Assembly (NCBI RefSeq): GCF_007003975.1 | Contig: NZ_VFTC01000008.1 | Coordinates: forward strand, 124,001-188,000 | Length of the DNA: 64,000 bases | Reading direction: 5' to 3' | Source of the DNA: Mesorhizobium sp. WSM4306 | GTDB taxonomy: Bacteria > Pseudomonadota > Alphaproteobacteria > Rhizobiales > Rhizobiaceae | Shown: positions 41,629-50,588 of the stretch, piece after piece | Layout of the letters: every line of letters starts with the position of its first letter | Numbering within the stretch: position 1 is the stretch's first letter | Translations under genes and position numbers: made by a program | The notes under the pieces: model-generated | The model's database searches: none | What the model was told of the DNA's origin: nothing | Seen by the model: only the letters and a program-made list of their open reading frames with translations

Positions 41629-42833
41629 TTGGTGACGAGCGGGCAACCGCTGTCTTCGGCCTTGATGAAGGCCTTGTCGCCCGGAATGGTCGCCAGATAG
41701 GTGTAGTAGTCCCAGTCCTTCTTGCTCTCCTCGGGCTTCTTGACCTGATAGAGATACATGTCGTGCACCATCGAGCCGTCGGCCTGCACCTTGCCATTGG
41801 CGGTGAAGACATCGTCGACCGGCAGTTCATGCAACAGCTTGGCGACCGCTTCAGTCTCGTCGGTGCCGGCCTTGTCGATGGCCTTCAGATATTGCAGCAC
41901 CGCCGAATAGGTGCCGGCCTGGACCATGTTGGGCATGCGGTTGGTGCGCTTGAAGAAGCGGTCGGCGAAGTCGCGGCTCTTGTCGTCACGGTCCCAGTAA
42001 AACCCTTCGGTCAGCACCACGCCCTGTGCGGCCTGCAGGCCGAGCCCATGCACTTCGGCAAGGGTGAAGAGAAGTGCTGCCAGCCGCTGGCCGCCGGCGA
42101 CAATGCCGAACTCGGCCGCCTGCTTGATCGAGTTGGAGGTGTCGAGGCCGGCATTGGCAAGGCCGATGACCTTGGCGCCAGAGGACTGCGCCTGCAGCAG
42201 GAAGGAGGAATAGTCGGTGGAGCCGAGGGGATAGCGTACTTCGCCGAGCACCTTGCCGCCGCTTGATTCAGCCAGCTTTGCAGTCTGTTCCTTCAGCGAA
42301 TAGCCGAAGGCATAGTCGACGGTGATGAAATACCAGCTGTCGCCGCCCTGCTGGACCAGCGCGCCACCGGTGCCGACCGCCTGGGAGTGGGTGTCGTAGA
42401 CCCAGTGGAAGCCATAGGGCGAGCACTGCTTGCCGGTCAGCTCTGTCGAAGCGGCGCCGGTGACGATGTCGATCTTCTTCTTTTCCTTGGAAAGCCCCTG
42501 GACGGCCAGCGCCACCGAAGAGGTCGTCAACTCCATGATCGCGTCGACCTGCTCGGTGTCGTACCACTGGCGGGCGATGTTGGAGGCGATGTCGGGCTTG
42601 TTCTGATGGTCGGCGTTGACGATCTCGATCGGCGCGCCTTGGACCTTGCCGCCAAAATCCTCGACGGCCATCTTGGCGGCCTCGACCGACCATTTGCCGC
42701 CGAAATCGGCATAGACGCCCGACTGGTCGTTGAGGATGCCGATCTTGACCTTGCCGTCGGAAATTTCGGCCGCTGCCGCGGGCATGGCGGTCGCCGCAAG
42801 CAGCGCGGCGGAGACGAGATAGGATGCTTTCAC
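41625..42833 (-). CDS. ABC transporter substrate-binding protein, branched-chain amino acid type
   Basis: A 402-residue periplasmic protein: signal peptide 1-21, then Peripla_BP_6 fold (VKIGILNDQSGVYADFGG at the start, GYSLKEQTAKLAESSGGKVL in the middle). It has GTGGALVQQGG and CSPYGFHWVYDTHSQ. The ligand could be a branched-chain amino acid, another amino acid or an amide. First gene of the five-gene operon; liv promoter expected in 42834-43190. Confidence 0.9.
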   Translation of the reverse strand: MKASYLVSAALLAATAMPAAAAEISDGKVKIGILNDQSGVYADFGGKWSVEAAKMAVEDFGGKVQGAPIEIVNADHQNKPDIASNIARQWYDTEQVDAIMELTTSSVALAVQGLSKEKKKIDIVTGAASTELTGKQCSPYGFHWVYDTHSQAVGTGGALVQQGGDSWYFITVDYAFGYSLKEQTAKLAESSGGKVLGEVRYPLGSTDYSSFLLQAQSSGAKVIGLANAGLDTSNSIKQAAEFGIVAGGQRLAALLFTLAEVHGLGLQAAQGVVLTEGFYWDRDDKSRDFADRFFKRTNRMPNMVQAGTYSAVLQYLKAIDKAGTDETEAVAKLLHELPVDDVFTANGKVQADGSMVHDMYLYQVKKPEESKKDWDYYTYLATIPGDKAFIKAEDSGCPLVTK

Positions 42834-43190
42834 AGGTGGTTCCTCCCTTGTGGCCGACGCCGGGAAACGCGGCGGCCTTGCAATGGTTCAACAGTTCGGT
42901 CCGATTCTCTCTGAAATTCGGTCCGTCGCGCCCGCCACTTCTCCTCTTGGCAACCCCTCCGCCCTGGGTGCGCCGGGAGCCTAGCATCACATTTCGCAAG
43001 GCGAGAATGCTATTTTCGTAGCATGGCGTGCGGGCATCTCGGCGGCTTCCAGACCCAACGAGCTGGGTTTCGGCTGCTTGCTGGCCAAGGCATTGACCCG
43101 GCTGATTTTTCCACTCTTATCTCGATTTCACGTCGTTCGAGTGGAAAACCCATGTTTTTCAGCGGCTTACCTTGCAAATCTCGGCTTCAT
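42834..43190. other. Intergenic region, liv operon promoter expected
   Basis: About 357 bp between the liv binding-protein gene and an SDR gene, both on the minus strand. No convincing open frame and no clear hairpin. The promoter of the liv operon should lie here, but I cannot point to its boxes. Confidence 0.4.
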
Positions 43191-43898
43191 TCACCACGGC
43201 AGCCTTTTGCCATCGCGGAAGAAGCCGCCGGTCGGGCCGTCGTCCGGCAAGGTCGCGGCCCAGACGATGCCGGCCGCCCCTTGCGCCACCGGGCGCCCGC
43301 CTGGGCCGCCCATATCGGTCGCGACCCAGCCGGGGCAGATGGCATTGACCAGCACGCCGGCGCCGCGCAATTCGGCCGCCAGGATGCAGGTCAGTGCGTT
43401 GAGCGTCGCCTTGGTCGTCGAATAGGCCGGCGCGCCGGCGCCCATCGAGGCGAGCGAACCGCCCTCGGAGGAGACGTTGACCAGTCGGCCATGGCCGGAG
43501 GTGCTGAGCAGCGGCGCGCAGCCGGCAGCTATGCGCCAGGCGCCGAAGACATTGGTCTCGAAGGCTTCGCGGATCACCGTCCAGTCGGGTTTTAGCGCCC
43601 GCGCACGCGGGTCGTAGTGGATGGCGGCGTTGTTGACGAGCACGTCGAGGCGGCCGAAGCGGCGCTCGATTTCGGCCGCGGCAAGGGCTGCCGCGTCAGG
43701 TGCCGCGACATCCAGAGCGATGGCCTCCACCTTGCCGCCGAGTTGCCTCGCGGCCGCCTCGCCTTTGGCGAAATCGCGCGCGCCAAGCAGCACGGTGAAG
43801 CCAAGCGCCGCCAGTTGGCGGCCGGTCTCCAGGCCGATGCCGCGATTGCCGCCGGTGACGAGCGCGACCTTGCCGGAATTGGCTGTCTGGGTGCTCAT
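43191..43898 (-). CDS. SDR family NAD(P)-dependent oxidoreductase
   Basis: A 235-residue short-chain dehydrogenase: TGGNRGIG cofactor loop (about 16-23), NNAAIHYD, catalytic Ser in SSEGGSLAS and YSTTKATLN. This group resembles carbonyl-reductase-type SDRs with broad carbonyl substrates. It is followed on the same strand by nothing in operon; the YdeI gene starts upstream with a 14-bp gap, so the two are probably one transcript. Confidence 0.9.
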   Translation of the reverse strand: MSTQTANSGKVALVTGGNRGIGLETGRQLAALGFTVLLGARDFAKGEAAARQLGGKVEAIALDVAAPDAAALAAAEIERRFGRLDVLVNNAAIHYDPRARALKPDWTVIREAFETNVFGAWRIAAGCAPLLSTSGHGRLVNVSSEGGSLASMGAGAPAYSTTKATLNALTCILAAELRGAGVLVNAICPGWVATDMGGPGGRPVAQGAAGIVWAATLPDDGPTGGFFRDGKRLPW

Positions 43899-43912
43899 CG
43901 CTCAGTCCTCAG

Positions 43913-44518
43913 TCACTTCTTACCTTGCGGATAGATCGTCTCGCCGCGCTTCAGCATCTCGACGAAGGCCTCGATCTTCTTCCTGCGCCCGGCTTCGGTC
44001 TTCATGTTGTGGGTGCGGAAGGCGAGCGCGAAGCGGTTCTGGGCGGAGAGTTTTGCCAGCATCGCTTTCGCCTCAGGTTCGGCATCGATGGCGGCCTGCA
44101 GATCGTCGGGGATCTTCATGTCTTTGCCACTGGCATAGGCGCGGTCCCAGCGGCCGTCGGCCTTGGCCGCCTCGACCTGTTTCAAGCCGTGCTCGGTCAT
44201 GCGGCCCTCCTCGACCAGGCGGGCGACATTGTCGATGTTGATCTTGCTCCAGATGCTCTTTTTGCCGCGCGGCGTGTAGCGCTGCAGAAAGCTCTTGTCG
44301 TCGAGCGACTTGCGCACGGCATCGATCCAGCCGAAGCACAACACCACGTCGATGGCCTGCTTGGGCGTGATCGAGGCGAGGCCGGAGCCGACCTTGTGCA
44401 CCTTGATCCAGACGTCGCTCTCGCCGGCGTGGTTCTCCCGCAGCCAGACGTAAAAACTTTCGGGATCGGGGAATTCGCGAACTTTTTCCGGATCGACCTT
44501 GATCGGCGCCATCGTCAC
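43913..44518 (-). CDS. YdeI/OmpD-associated family protein
   Basis: A 201-residue protein. The N-terminal FPDPESFYVWLRENHAGESDVWIKVHK and LCFGWIDAVRKSLDDKSFLQRYTPRGKKSIWS match the YdeI family (bacteriocin-protection/OmpD-associated). The C-terminus has the conserved FEVMLKRGETIYPQ-like FVEMLKRGETIYPQGKK. Cytoplasmic; biochemical role unclear. In a likely two-gene unit with the SDR gene downstream. Confidence 0.88.
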   Translation of the reverse strand: MTMAPIKVDPEKVREFPDPESFYVWLRENHAGESDVWIKVHKVGSGLASITPKQAIDVVLCFGWIDAVRKSLDDKSFLQRYTPRGKKSIWSKINIDNVARLVEEGRMTEHGLKQVEAAKADGRWDRAYASGKDMKIPDDLQAAIDAEPEAKAMLAKLSAQNRFALAFRTHNMKTEAGRRKKIEAFVEMLKRGETIYPQGKK

Positions 44519-44650
44519 CTCGTTTGTTGCCGGACCGGCTATATCGGCTGTCGATGCCAGTCTCTGTCAGCAGCGTCGATAAGACCAGGAACCGGACCTC
44601 GCGCAACGATGCCTTCGTCGTGGCGGGCGTTGCCGATGACTATTTCCAGG

Positions 44651-44738
44651 GAACGCCAACGTCTCACTCCGCTGGGACACCCCTCATCCGTCTCGGCGCT
44701 ACGCGCCGATCCACCTTCCCCCACAAGGGGGAAGGAAG
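44651..44738. repeat. RIME-like palindromic intergenic element
   Basis: GAACGCCAACGTCTCACTCC..., then CCCCTCATCCG, a GGCGCT/ACGCGCC region and a CTTCCCCC...GGGGGAAG hairpin. Closely matches the copy at 17221-17312. It sits between the YdeI gene and the HtrA-like gene, just before the latter's stop. Confidence 0.8.
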
Positions 44739-44747
44739 AGCGCAGCC

Positions 44748-45659
44748 TCACTGCAAATGCGGCTTCTTCAAAAAACTGTTGCGGTCGGCGGATTTGACCC
44801 TGAGCCAGGTTTCGCGGCCGTCACGCACGACCCTTAGCGGAATCTCGGAGCCGGCGGGGTTCTGCCATAGCTTGCGGTAGAAATCGGCGAGGCCGTCGAC
44901 CTCGCCGTCGCGCACGTCGGAGATGATGTCGCCCTGGCGCAGGCCAGCCTTCGCGGCGGGGCCGCCTTCGGCGACGCTCATCACCACGACCGCACCGTTG
45001 CTCTCGGCCGAGAAGGCGCCGAGCCACGGACGCGGCGGCTTCGCCACCTGGCCGCGCGTCAGGAGATCGTCGAGAATTGGCGTCAGAAGGTTGATCGGCA
45101 CGACCATGTTGATATCGGCGACCTCGCCATTGCGGCTCATCTGCAACAACAGCGAGCCGATGCCGAGCAGGCTGCCGTCCTGGTCGATCAGCGCCGCGCC
45201 GCCCCAGGACGGATGCGCCGGGGCGATGAAGATCGCCTCATCGAGCAGATATTCCCAATAGCCGGCGAATTCCTGCTTGGTGACGATGTGCGCCTTGACC
45301 GAGCGGCCGGTGCCGTCGGCAAACACCACGGGGTCGCCGACCTTGGCCTTTTCGGCATCGCCGAGCGCCACCGCCGGCAGGCCGAGCGGCGCCAGCGCCT
45401 GCACCAGGCCGAAGCCGGTCTCCTGGTCATAGGCCAGCGCATGCGCGGGCACCACGCGGCCGTCCTGGTCGGTCAGCCAGACCTCTTCCGCCTCGGTGAT
45501 GAGATAGCCGATGGTCAACACCAGCCCGTCACCGCGGATAACGACGCCACTGCCTTCCCGGCGCGTGCCCAGGGCGTTCGCCGTAAAGGCGTCGTCGGGA
45601 ACCGTAGCGCGCACGGCGACGACGGAACGCAAGAGCGGGAACAGGGGATCTATGGGCAT
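44748..45659 (-). CDS. HtrA-like (S1C) protein lacking catalytic triad, with PDZ domain
   Basis: A 303-residue protein: a trypsin-like S1C domain (about 10-190) followed by one PDZ domain (about 205-290; GPAAKAGLRQGDIISDV). The catalytic positions are changed: the His segment reads TIGYLI (Tyr52), the Asp position is Gly82, and the Ser motif reads PSWGGA (Trp152 for Ser). The protein therefore should not cut peptides; a binding or regulatory role is more likely. No signal peptide, so it may be cytoplasmic. It could also be a degenerating paralogue. Confidence 0.88.
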   Translation of the reverse strand: MPIDPLFPLLRSVVAVRATVPDDAFTANALGTRREGSGVVIRGDGLVLTIGYLITEAEEVWLTDQDGRVVPAHALAYDQETGFGLVQALAPLGLPAVALGDAEKAKVGDPVVFADGTGRSVKAHIVTKQEFAGYWEYLLDEAIFIAPAHPSWGGAALIDQDGSLLGIGSLLLQMSRNGEVADINMVVPINLLTPILDDLLTRGQVAKPPRPWLGAFSAESNGAVVVMSVAEGGPAAKAGLRQGDIISDVRDGEVDGLADFYRKLWQNPAGSEIPLRVVRDGRETWLRVKSADRNSFLKKPHLQ

Positions 45660-45766
45660 GCTCTCATCCTGGCGGTCGGGCGGAAGATATCTCCTATACG
45701 TATGCCGCGGTGCACACGGCGCAAGGCCTTAGGCAACAAGGCGATCATTTTCAGAGGCTCGCGCTG

Positions 45767-45814
45767 CCCCTCATCCGCCCTTCGGGCACCTTCTCCCCGT
45801 GAACGGGGCGAAGG
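45767..45814. repeat. RIME-like palindromic element
   Basis: CCCCTCATCCGCCCTTCGGGCACCTTCTCCCC, then a GGGGCGAAGG arm. Contains GCCC/GGGC and CTTCTCCCCGT...ACGGGGCGAAG hairpins. Typical rhizobial intergenic palindrome between convergent/divergent genes. Confidence 0.75.
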
Positions 45815-45838
45815 AAAAAGGCGCCCACATTGATAATA

Positions 45839-45856
45839 GTTCAACGGAAGTTGAAC
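45839..45856. promoter_or_regulatory. Perfect palindrome GTTCAAC-N4-GTTGAAC upstream of yghU
   Basis: An 18-bp site with perfect 7-bp arms and a GGAA spacer. It lies 114 bp upstream of the yghU start and between divergent genes. A spaced palindrome of this size fits a dimeric regulator (for example a MerR/SoxR- or HxlR-like protein). The regulator is not identified. Confidence 0.5.
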
Positions 45857-45969
45857 CTTTCTGAATTGCACCTATCTCTGTCAGTATCTACGTTCCGCCG
45901 ACTTTTCCGCCATCAGTCTCGCGCCGTCGCGCAAGGCGTTTCCGCCCGCCAATCCAAGGAATTTCTCGC

Positions 45970-46839
45970 ATGACCGAATACACCCCGCCGAAAGTCTGGA
46001 GCTGGAAGAAAGCCAATGGCGGCACGTTCGCCAGCATCAACCGGCCGATCGCCGGCCCGACGCATGACAAGGTGCTGCCGGTGGGCAAGCATCCGCTGCA
46101 GCTCTACTCGCTGGCGACGCCGAACGGGGTCAAGGTGACCGTCATGCTGGAGGAACTCCTGGCGCTCGGCCACAAGGGCGCCGAATACGATGCCTGGCTG
46201 ATCCGCATCAACGATGGCGACCAGTTCGGCTCGGGCTTCGTCGACGTCAATCCCAATTCCAAGATCCCGGCGCTGCTCGACCGCGGCGGCAAGACGCCAG
46301 TCCGCGTCTTCGAGTCCGGTTCGATCCTACTTTATCTCGCGGAAAAGTTCGGCGAATTCCTGCCGACCGAACAGCCGGCGCGCGCCGAAACCTTGTCCTG
46401 GCTGTTCTGGCAGATGGGTTCAGCACCCTATCTCGGCGGCGGCTTCGGCCATTTCTACGCCTATGCGCCGGAAAAATTCGAATACGCCATCGACCGCTTC
46501 GCCATGGAGGTGAAGCGGCAACTCGACGTGCTCGACCGCAGGCTGGCCGTATCGGAATATCTCGGCGGCGACGCCTACTCGATCGCCGATATGGCGACAT
46601 GGCCCTGGTATGGCGGGCTGGCGCTCGGCCGGCAGTACAATGATTCCGCCACCTTCCTGTCGGTGCAGGACTACGAGCATGTTCAGCGCTGGGCCAAGCA
46701 GATCGACGCACGCCCGACGGTGCAGCGCGGCCGCATGGTCAACCGCGCCTTCGGCGATCCAGCGATGCAGCTGCACGAGCGGCACGACGCCGGGGATTTC
46801 GAGACCAAGACGCAGGATAAGCTGATGGCGGCGGAGTGA
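45970..46839 (+). CDS. yghU: Glutathione S-transferase family, YghU-like disulfide-bond oxidoreductase
   Basis: A 289-residue protein, same length and plan as E. coli YghU. N-terminal extension (1-45, PPKVWSWKKANGGTFASINRPIAG), thioredoxin-like domain (YSLATPNGVKVTVMLEE, NPNSKIPALLD) and a helical GST domain (YLGGDAYSIADMATWPWYG). YghU uses two glutathione molecules and reduces disulfides such as 2-hydroxyethyl disulfide. It probably responds to thiol stress. Upstream palindrome at 45839 may control it. Confidence 0.93.
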   Translation: MTEYTPPKVWSWKKANGGTFASINRPIAGPTHDKVLPVGKHPLQLYSLATPNGVKVTVMLEELLALGHKGAEYDAWLIRINDGDQFGSGFVDVNPNSKIPALLDRGGKTPVRVFESGSILLYLAEKFGEFLPTEQPARAETLSWLFWQMGSAPYLGGGFGHFYAYAPEKFEYAIDRFAMEVKRQLDVLDRRLAVSEYLGGDAYSIADMATWPWYGGLALGRQYNDSATFLSVQDYEHVQRWAKQIDARPTVQRGRMVNRAFGDPAMQLHERHDAGDFETKTQDKLMAAE

Positions 46840-46850
46840 GGCAGCTCTTC

Positions 46851-47063
46851 TCCCCCCTTGAGGGGGAGATGTCGCCCTTCGGGCGACAGAGGGGGTCGGA
46901 TCGACTGGGCTCAACCTCCTTCGACGGATGGAGGTTAGCGCTTTATCCGGGACGATCCCTCTATAAGTGAAGAAGGGGCTAGATAAGTGAAGAAGGGGCT
47001 AGCGCTTCACGCGCGGCGACCCCCTCTGTCGCCTTCGGCGACATCTCCCCCTCAAGGGGGGAG
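46851..47063. repeat. Inverted pair of RIME-like elements with tandem 20-mer
   Basis: Left element 46851-46898 (TCCCCCCTTGAGGGGGAGATG, TCGCCCTTCGGGCGA, GAGGGGGTCG) and its inverted counterpart 47017-47063 flank about 118 bp. In between, ATAAGTGAAGAAGGGGCTAG occurs twice in perfect tandem (46963-46982 and 46983-47002). The whole could fold into one long hairpin on either strand. It lies between convergent yghU and the aminotransferase gene and may end transcription from both sides. Confidence 0.8.
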
Positions 47064-47064
47064 A

Positions 47065-48270
47065 TCACCTCATCAACCTCGCCAGCCTCGGCACGCCCTC
47101 ACCCACAGCCCGGTCATCGGCCAGGGTAAAGCTCATCCGCATCGTATTGCGCCCCGTTCCATCGGCGTGGAAAGCATTGCCCGGCACAAACGCCACGCGC
47201 GCCTCCTTGACCGAGCGGGCGAGCAGCGCTGTGGCATCCGAGCCCTCGGGCAGCGTCAGCCAGACGAACATGCCGCCTTCGGGGCGGCTCCAGCTCACAC
47301 CGTCGGGCATTTCGGCCTCGAGTGCGGTAAGCAGGGCATCGCGGCGACCGCGGTAGGCGTCGATCAGCTTTTCCACCTGAGTGTCGAACACAGCCTCGGA
47401 AACGCGGTGCATCACCAGCTGGTTGATCGACGGGCTGTGCAGGTCCGAGGCCTGCTTCATCAGCACCAGGCGCTCGACGACGCGGCGCGGCGCGCAGACC
47501 CAGCCGACGCGCATGCCCGGCGACAGAATCTTTGAGAACGAGCCGCAATAGAGCGTGCGGGCATTGTCGATACCGCCGGAGCGTTCGCAGTCGAGCGCCA
47601 GGATTGGCGGCTCGCCCTCGCCGTCATAGCGCAGCGCGCGATAGGCCGCGTCCTCGATGATGGCGATGTCGAGCCCGCCGGCAAGATCGAGCACCGCCTC
47701 GCGTTGGGCGCGGTTCAGCGTCTCGCCGGTCGGGTTGGCGAAATCCGGAACCAGATAAGCAAACTTGACCTTGCCGCCAGCGGCCATAGCCGCCGCCTGG
47801 TAGGCGGCCGGCGTCATGTTGCCGCCATCCGGCGTCAGCCGGTCGTAGCGCGGCTCATAGGCGTTGAAGGCCTGTAGCGCGCCGAGATAGGTCGGCCACG
47901 TCACCAGCGCGGTGTCGCCGGGCGACAAAAAGAGCTTGCCGAGATAATCGAGCGCCTGCTGCGAGCCGGAGGTGATGAAGATGTTGTGTTCGTCGCAAGC
48001 GATGCCGAGCTTGCCCATCTGGCCGGCCAGCCAGCGCCGCAGCGGCAGATAGCCTTCCGAGACCTGGTATTGCAGTGCCGTGCCCGCGTCGGGGCCGCCG
48101 AGCACCGAGGCATAGGCATCGGCGATGGCTTGCGACGGAAACAAGGCCGGATCGGGAATGCCGCCGGCAAACGAGATGATGTCGGGCTGGTCGAGCAGTT
48201 TCAGCAGCTCGCGGATTTCCGACGCCTTCATGCGCGAGGCGCGCGACGCCAACAGGTCCATCAAACTCAT
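47065..48270 (-). CDS. PLP-dependent aminotransferase (2-aminoadipate/MocR-type fold I)
   Basis: A 401-residue class I/II aminotransferase: ISFAGGIPDPALFPSQAIADA at the start, the cofactor tyrosine/asparagine region VPDFANPTGETL, and PLP lysine in YCGSFSKILSPGMRVGW. It is closest by eye to the 2-aminoadipate aminotransferase (LysN) group, which transfers amino groups from several aliphatic amino acids. No N-terminal GntR domain, so it is an enzyme, not a MocR regulator. Confidence 0.9.
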   Translation of the reverse strand: MSLMDLLASRASRMKASEIRELLKLLDQPDIISFAGGIPDPALFPSQAIADAYASVLGGPDAGTALQYQVSEGYLPLRRWLAGQMGKLGIACDEHNIFITSGSQQALDYLGKLFLSPGDTALVTWPTYLGALQAFNAYEPRYDRLTPDGGNMTPAAYQAAAMAAGGKVKFAYLVPDFANPTGETLNRAQREAVLDLAGGLDIAIIEDAAYRALRYDGEGEPPILALDCERSGGIDNARTLYCGSFSKILSPGMRVGWVCAPRRVVERLVLMKQASDLHSPSINQLVMHRVSEAVFDTQVEKLIDAYRGRRDALLTALEAEMPDGVSWSRPEGGMFVWLTLPEGSDATALLARSVKEARVAFVPGNAFHADGTGRNTMRMSFTLADDRAVGEGVPRLARLMR

Positions 48271-48502
48271 GAGCCCACCTCCCCGTGGATGGTTCGACCA
48301 TTTAGGTCAATCTAGCTGACCTATTATCAGGCTCCCCCGCCTGCTGGAATAGCCAGAATGCCATTCCGCGTGGCCCAGGCGGAAAAGCAAACACATTTTT
48401 ATCGCTCACCGTGGAAAATTGTTGCGCATCCGAAGGCGTGGATGCAACCTCATTGCGAGCCGACCGGCATAAAAAGAAAAGCGGTCTCAAGAGGGGGATA
48501 AA

Positions 48503-49243
48503 GTGACGCTCAAGCTCATAGGGGCCGGCTTCGGCCGCACCGGCACGTGGTCGACTTTCGCCGCGCTGAACAGGCTCGGCTTTCCGAGCTACCACATGCA
48601 GGAAGTCATCATCAACAAAGCCAACAAGGGCCATCTCGATTTCTGGCGCAAGGTGGCGAACAGTCCGCCCGGCAGCCAGCATGACTGGAACAGGGTGTTC
48701 GCCAATTACACTGCGACGGTCGACAATCCGGGATGCTGCGTGTGGCGCGAATTGATGGCCGCCTATCCCGACGCCAAGGTGCTGCTCACCCTGCACCCGC
48801 GCGGCGCCGAAGCCTGGTACGACAGCACCATCGACACGATCTACTTCACCAAGAATGTCTGGCAGTTCAAGATCCTGGAGTGGCTGACGCCGTTCGGCCG
48901 GAAATTCGGCGACATGTCGAGCAAACTGGTCTGGGGCCGCACGCTGGCCGGCGTGATGGACGATCGCGCCAAGGCGATCGCACGCTACAACGCCTATACC
49001 GAGGAGGTGAAGGCGGCGGTGCCGCCGGAAAAGCTGCTGGTGTTCAAGGTAACGGACGGCTGGGCGCCGCTCTGCGACTTCCTCGGCGTCGCGCTGCCCA
49101 ACGAACCCTTCCCCAACCTCAACGACCGCGAAAGCATCAAGAAGATCATCCGCGACATCATCAAGGGCAGCTACATCATGCTTGGGCTGTCGATCGCGGC
49201 GATCATGGTTGTGCTGGCGGCGCTGTGGTGGTGGCTGGGGTAG
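48503..49243 (+). CDS. Sulfotransferase family protein
   Basis: A 246-residue protein with the PAPS 5'-phosphosulfate-binding loop GAGFGRTGTWS (about 7-17) and conserved VLLTLHPRGAEAWYDSTI (3'-phosphate region). A C-terminal hydrophobic helix (about 222-244) anchors it in the membrane. It would transfer sulfate from PAPS to an unknown acceptor. GTG start at 48503, with AGGGGG upstream. Divergent from the aminotransferase. Confidence 0.83.
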   Translation: MTLKLIGAGFGRTGTWSTFAALNRLGFPSYHMQEVIINKANKGHLDFWRKVANSPPGSQHDWNRVFANYTATVDNPGCCVWRELMAAYPDAKVLLTLHPRGAEAWYDSTIDTIYFTKNVWQFKILEWLTPFGRKFGDMSSKLVWGRTLAGVMDDRAKAIARYNAYTEEVKAAVPPEKLLVFKVTDGWAPLCDFLGVALPNEPFPNLNDRESIKKIIRDIIKGSYIMLGLSIAAIMVVLAALWWWLG

Positions 49244-49251
49244 CGCTTCAG

Positions 49252-49440
49252 CTACTTGCGCGTGATCCACTCGAGGAGGTCCGGCTCGACGTCTTCGTGG
49301 CCAGTCAGGTCGCGCACCAGCGAGGCGGCAAGCGCACGCCACCGCTCTTCCGGAACATTGCCTTCCACGACCGATTTGATGAAGGCGGCGCGCAGGATCT
49401 CGCAATCAAAGGCGGATACATCGAAAAGCACTTCTGCCAT
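49252..49440 (-). CDS. Hypothetical protein, 62 aa
   Basis: A small acidic protein: MAEVLFDVSAFDCEILRAAF, then RWRALAASLVRDLTGHEDVE and DLLEWITRK. The ATG at 49440 has a purine-rich GGGGAA upstream. Unrecognised; convergent with the sulfotransferase gene with 8 bp between stops. Confidence 0.6.
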   Translation of the reverse strand: MAEVLFDVSAFDCEILRAAFIKSVVEGNVPEERWRALAASLVRDLTGHEDVEPDLLEWITRK

Positions 49441-49710
49441 TTCGGTTTTCCCCGTTCATATCAGGGGCGGAGCTTGTCGAACTCTCAAGCCAGCGCCCCG
49501 TCCACGACATCCGATTCATACTCTGGCCGAACCAAGGTTCAACACATTTCGACTGTACGTTTTTTACCAACCGCAGCGGTTTGTTGCCTGCTTTTTTGCC
49601 GATGCTAGATATGCCGGGCGGCCTCTCCCCAGACGGCCGCAAATGGCCGGCGCGGCTCAGGCAACATGCTTCACCGGCATTCGCGCCGGCCATTTCAGCT
49701 CCGTGCCAGT

Positions 49711-50415
49711 TTAGCCCAGCAACCGCTGGTATTCGGCCTCGGCCTGGCCGTAGAAGCCGTCGGCGACGGCGATCAGCCCGTCCCTGTCGCGAATGACGAT
49801 CTCGCCGCGCCTGGACCGGATCAGGCCGCGCCCTTCAAGTATCTGCAGGCCGATGGTGACGCCTGGGCGCCTGACGCCGAGCATGACTGACAGGAATTCA
49901 TGGGTGATCAGGATCTGATCGCCGACCACCCTGTCGTCGCACATCAACAGCCATCTGGCCAACCGGTCTTCCAGCTTGGCGCGGGCATTGCTCAACGCCG
50001 TGGATTTGGTCTGGCTATGCAGGTAGTGGGCATAGCGCAGCAGAAAGGCGCGAAGCGTCGAGCTTTTCTGCAGCGCTGCCTTGAACGGTTCGAGATCGAT
50101 ACAGACCGCCTCGCCCGGCATCTGCACATAGCAATCATGGGGCGCCCAGTCGGCGCCCATCACCAAAGCGGAGCCCGACATGCCTTCGTGACCGATGATG
50201 CCCACTTCGGTATCCATTCCAGGCCGGTTCCTCGCCACCACCGAGGCGAGGCCACTTTCCAGGAAGCAGACCGATTTGATCGGCTCTCCCGCCATTTCGA
50301 GCGGGGCTTTGAGGTCGAGCACACGATGGTGCAAATGTGGTGCTATCAATGCGAAGTCAGCCGGGTTCATGCGGCGCAAAAGGCCGCTTTTCTCCTTATT
50401 GACCGACTGGTCCAT
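49711..50415 (-). CDS. Crp/Fnr family transcriptional regulator
   Basis: A 234-residue regulator: cyclic-nucleotide-type barrel (about 20-125; ESGLASVVARNRPGMDTEVGIIGHEGMSG) and a winged helix (about 150-215; LARWLLMCDDRVVGDQILITHEFLSVMLGVRRPGVTIGL). It lacks an Fe-S cysteine cluster. The MLGVRRPGVT motif is typical of the large rhizobial group of such proteins. Ligand and targets unknown. Confidence 0.9.
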   Translation of the reverse strand: MDQSVNKEKSGLLRRMNPADFALIAPHLHHRVLDLKAPLEMAGEPIKSVCFLESGLASVVARNRPGMDTEVGIIGHEGMSGSALVMGADWAPHDCYVQMPGEAVCIDLEPFKAALQKSSTLRAFLLRYAHYLHSQTKSTALSNARAKLEDRLARWLLMCDDRVVGDQILITHEFLSVMLGVRRPGVTIGLQILEGRGLIRSRRGEIVIRDRDGLIAVADGFYGQAEAEYQRLLG

Positions 50416-50588
50416 CGCTCTCTCCCGTCAAGGGCAAGAGCACATGTAATCTCCCAGCCGTCGGCGCCCTGCCTAAATGCTAACGGTCGTTGGACGATAG
50501 CTGACTCGAAATCAGCCAATGTACTTCGTACAAAACCGACAAATCAGGGGACGACGCCCCATAAATCAATCCAGCAGCTATTCCTGGA

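Noticed and set aside
46851..47063. CRISPR array
   Set aside because: Only two 20-bp units without spacers, and inverted palindromic arms; it is a RIME-like structure.
48302..49405. Minus-strand 367-residue frame
   Set aside because: Covers the sulfotransferase gene on the other strand; no domain and atypical composition.
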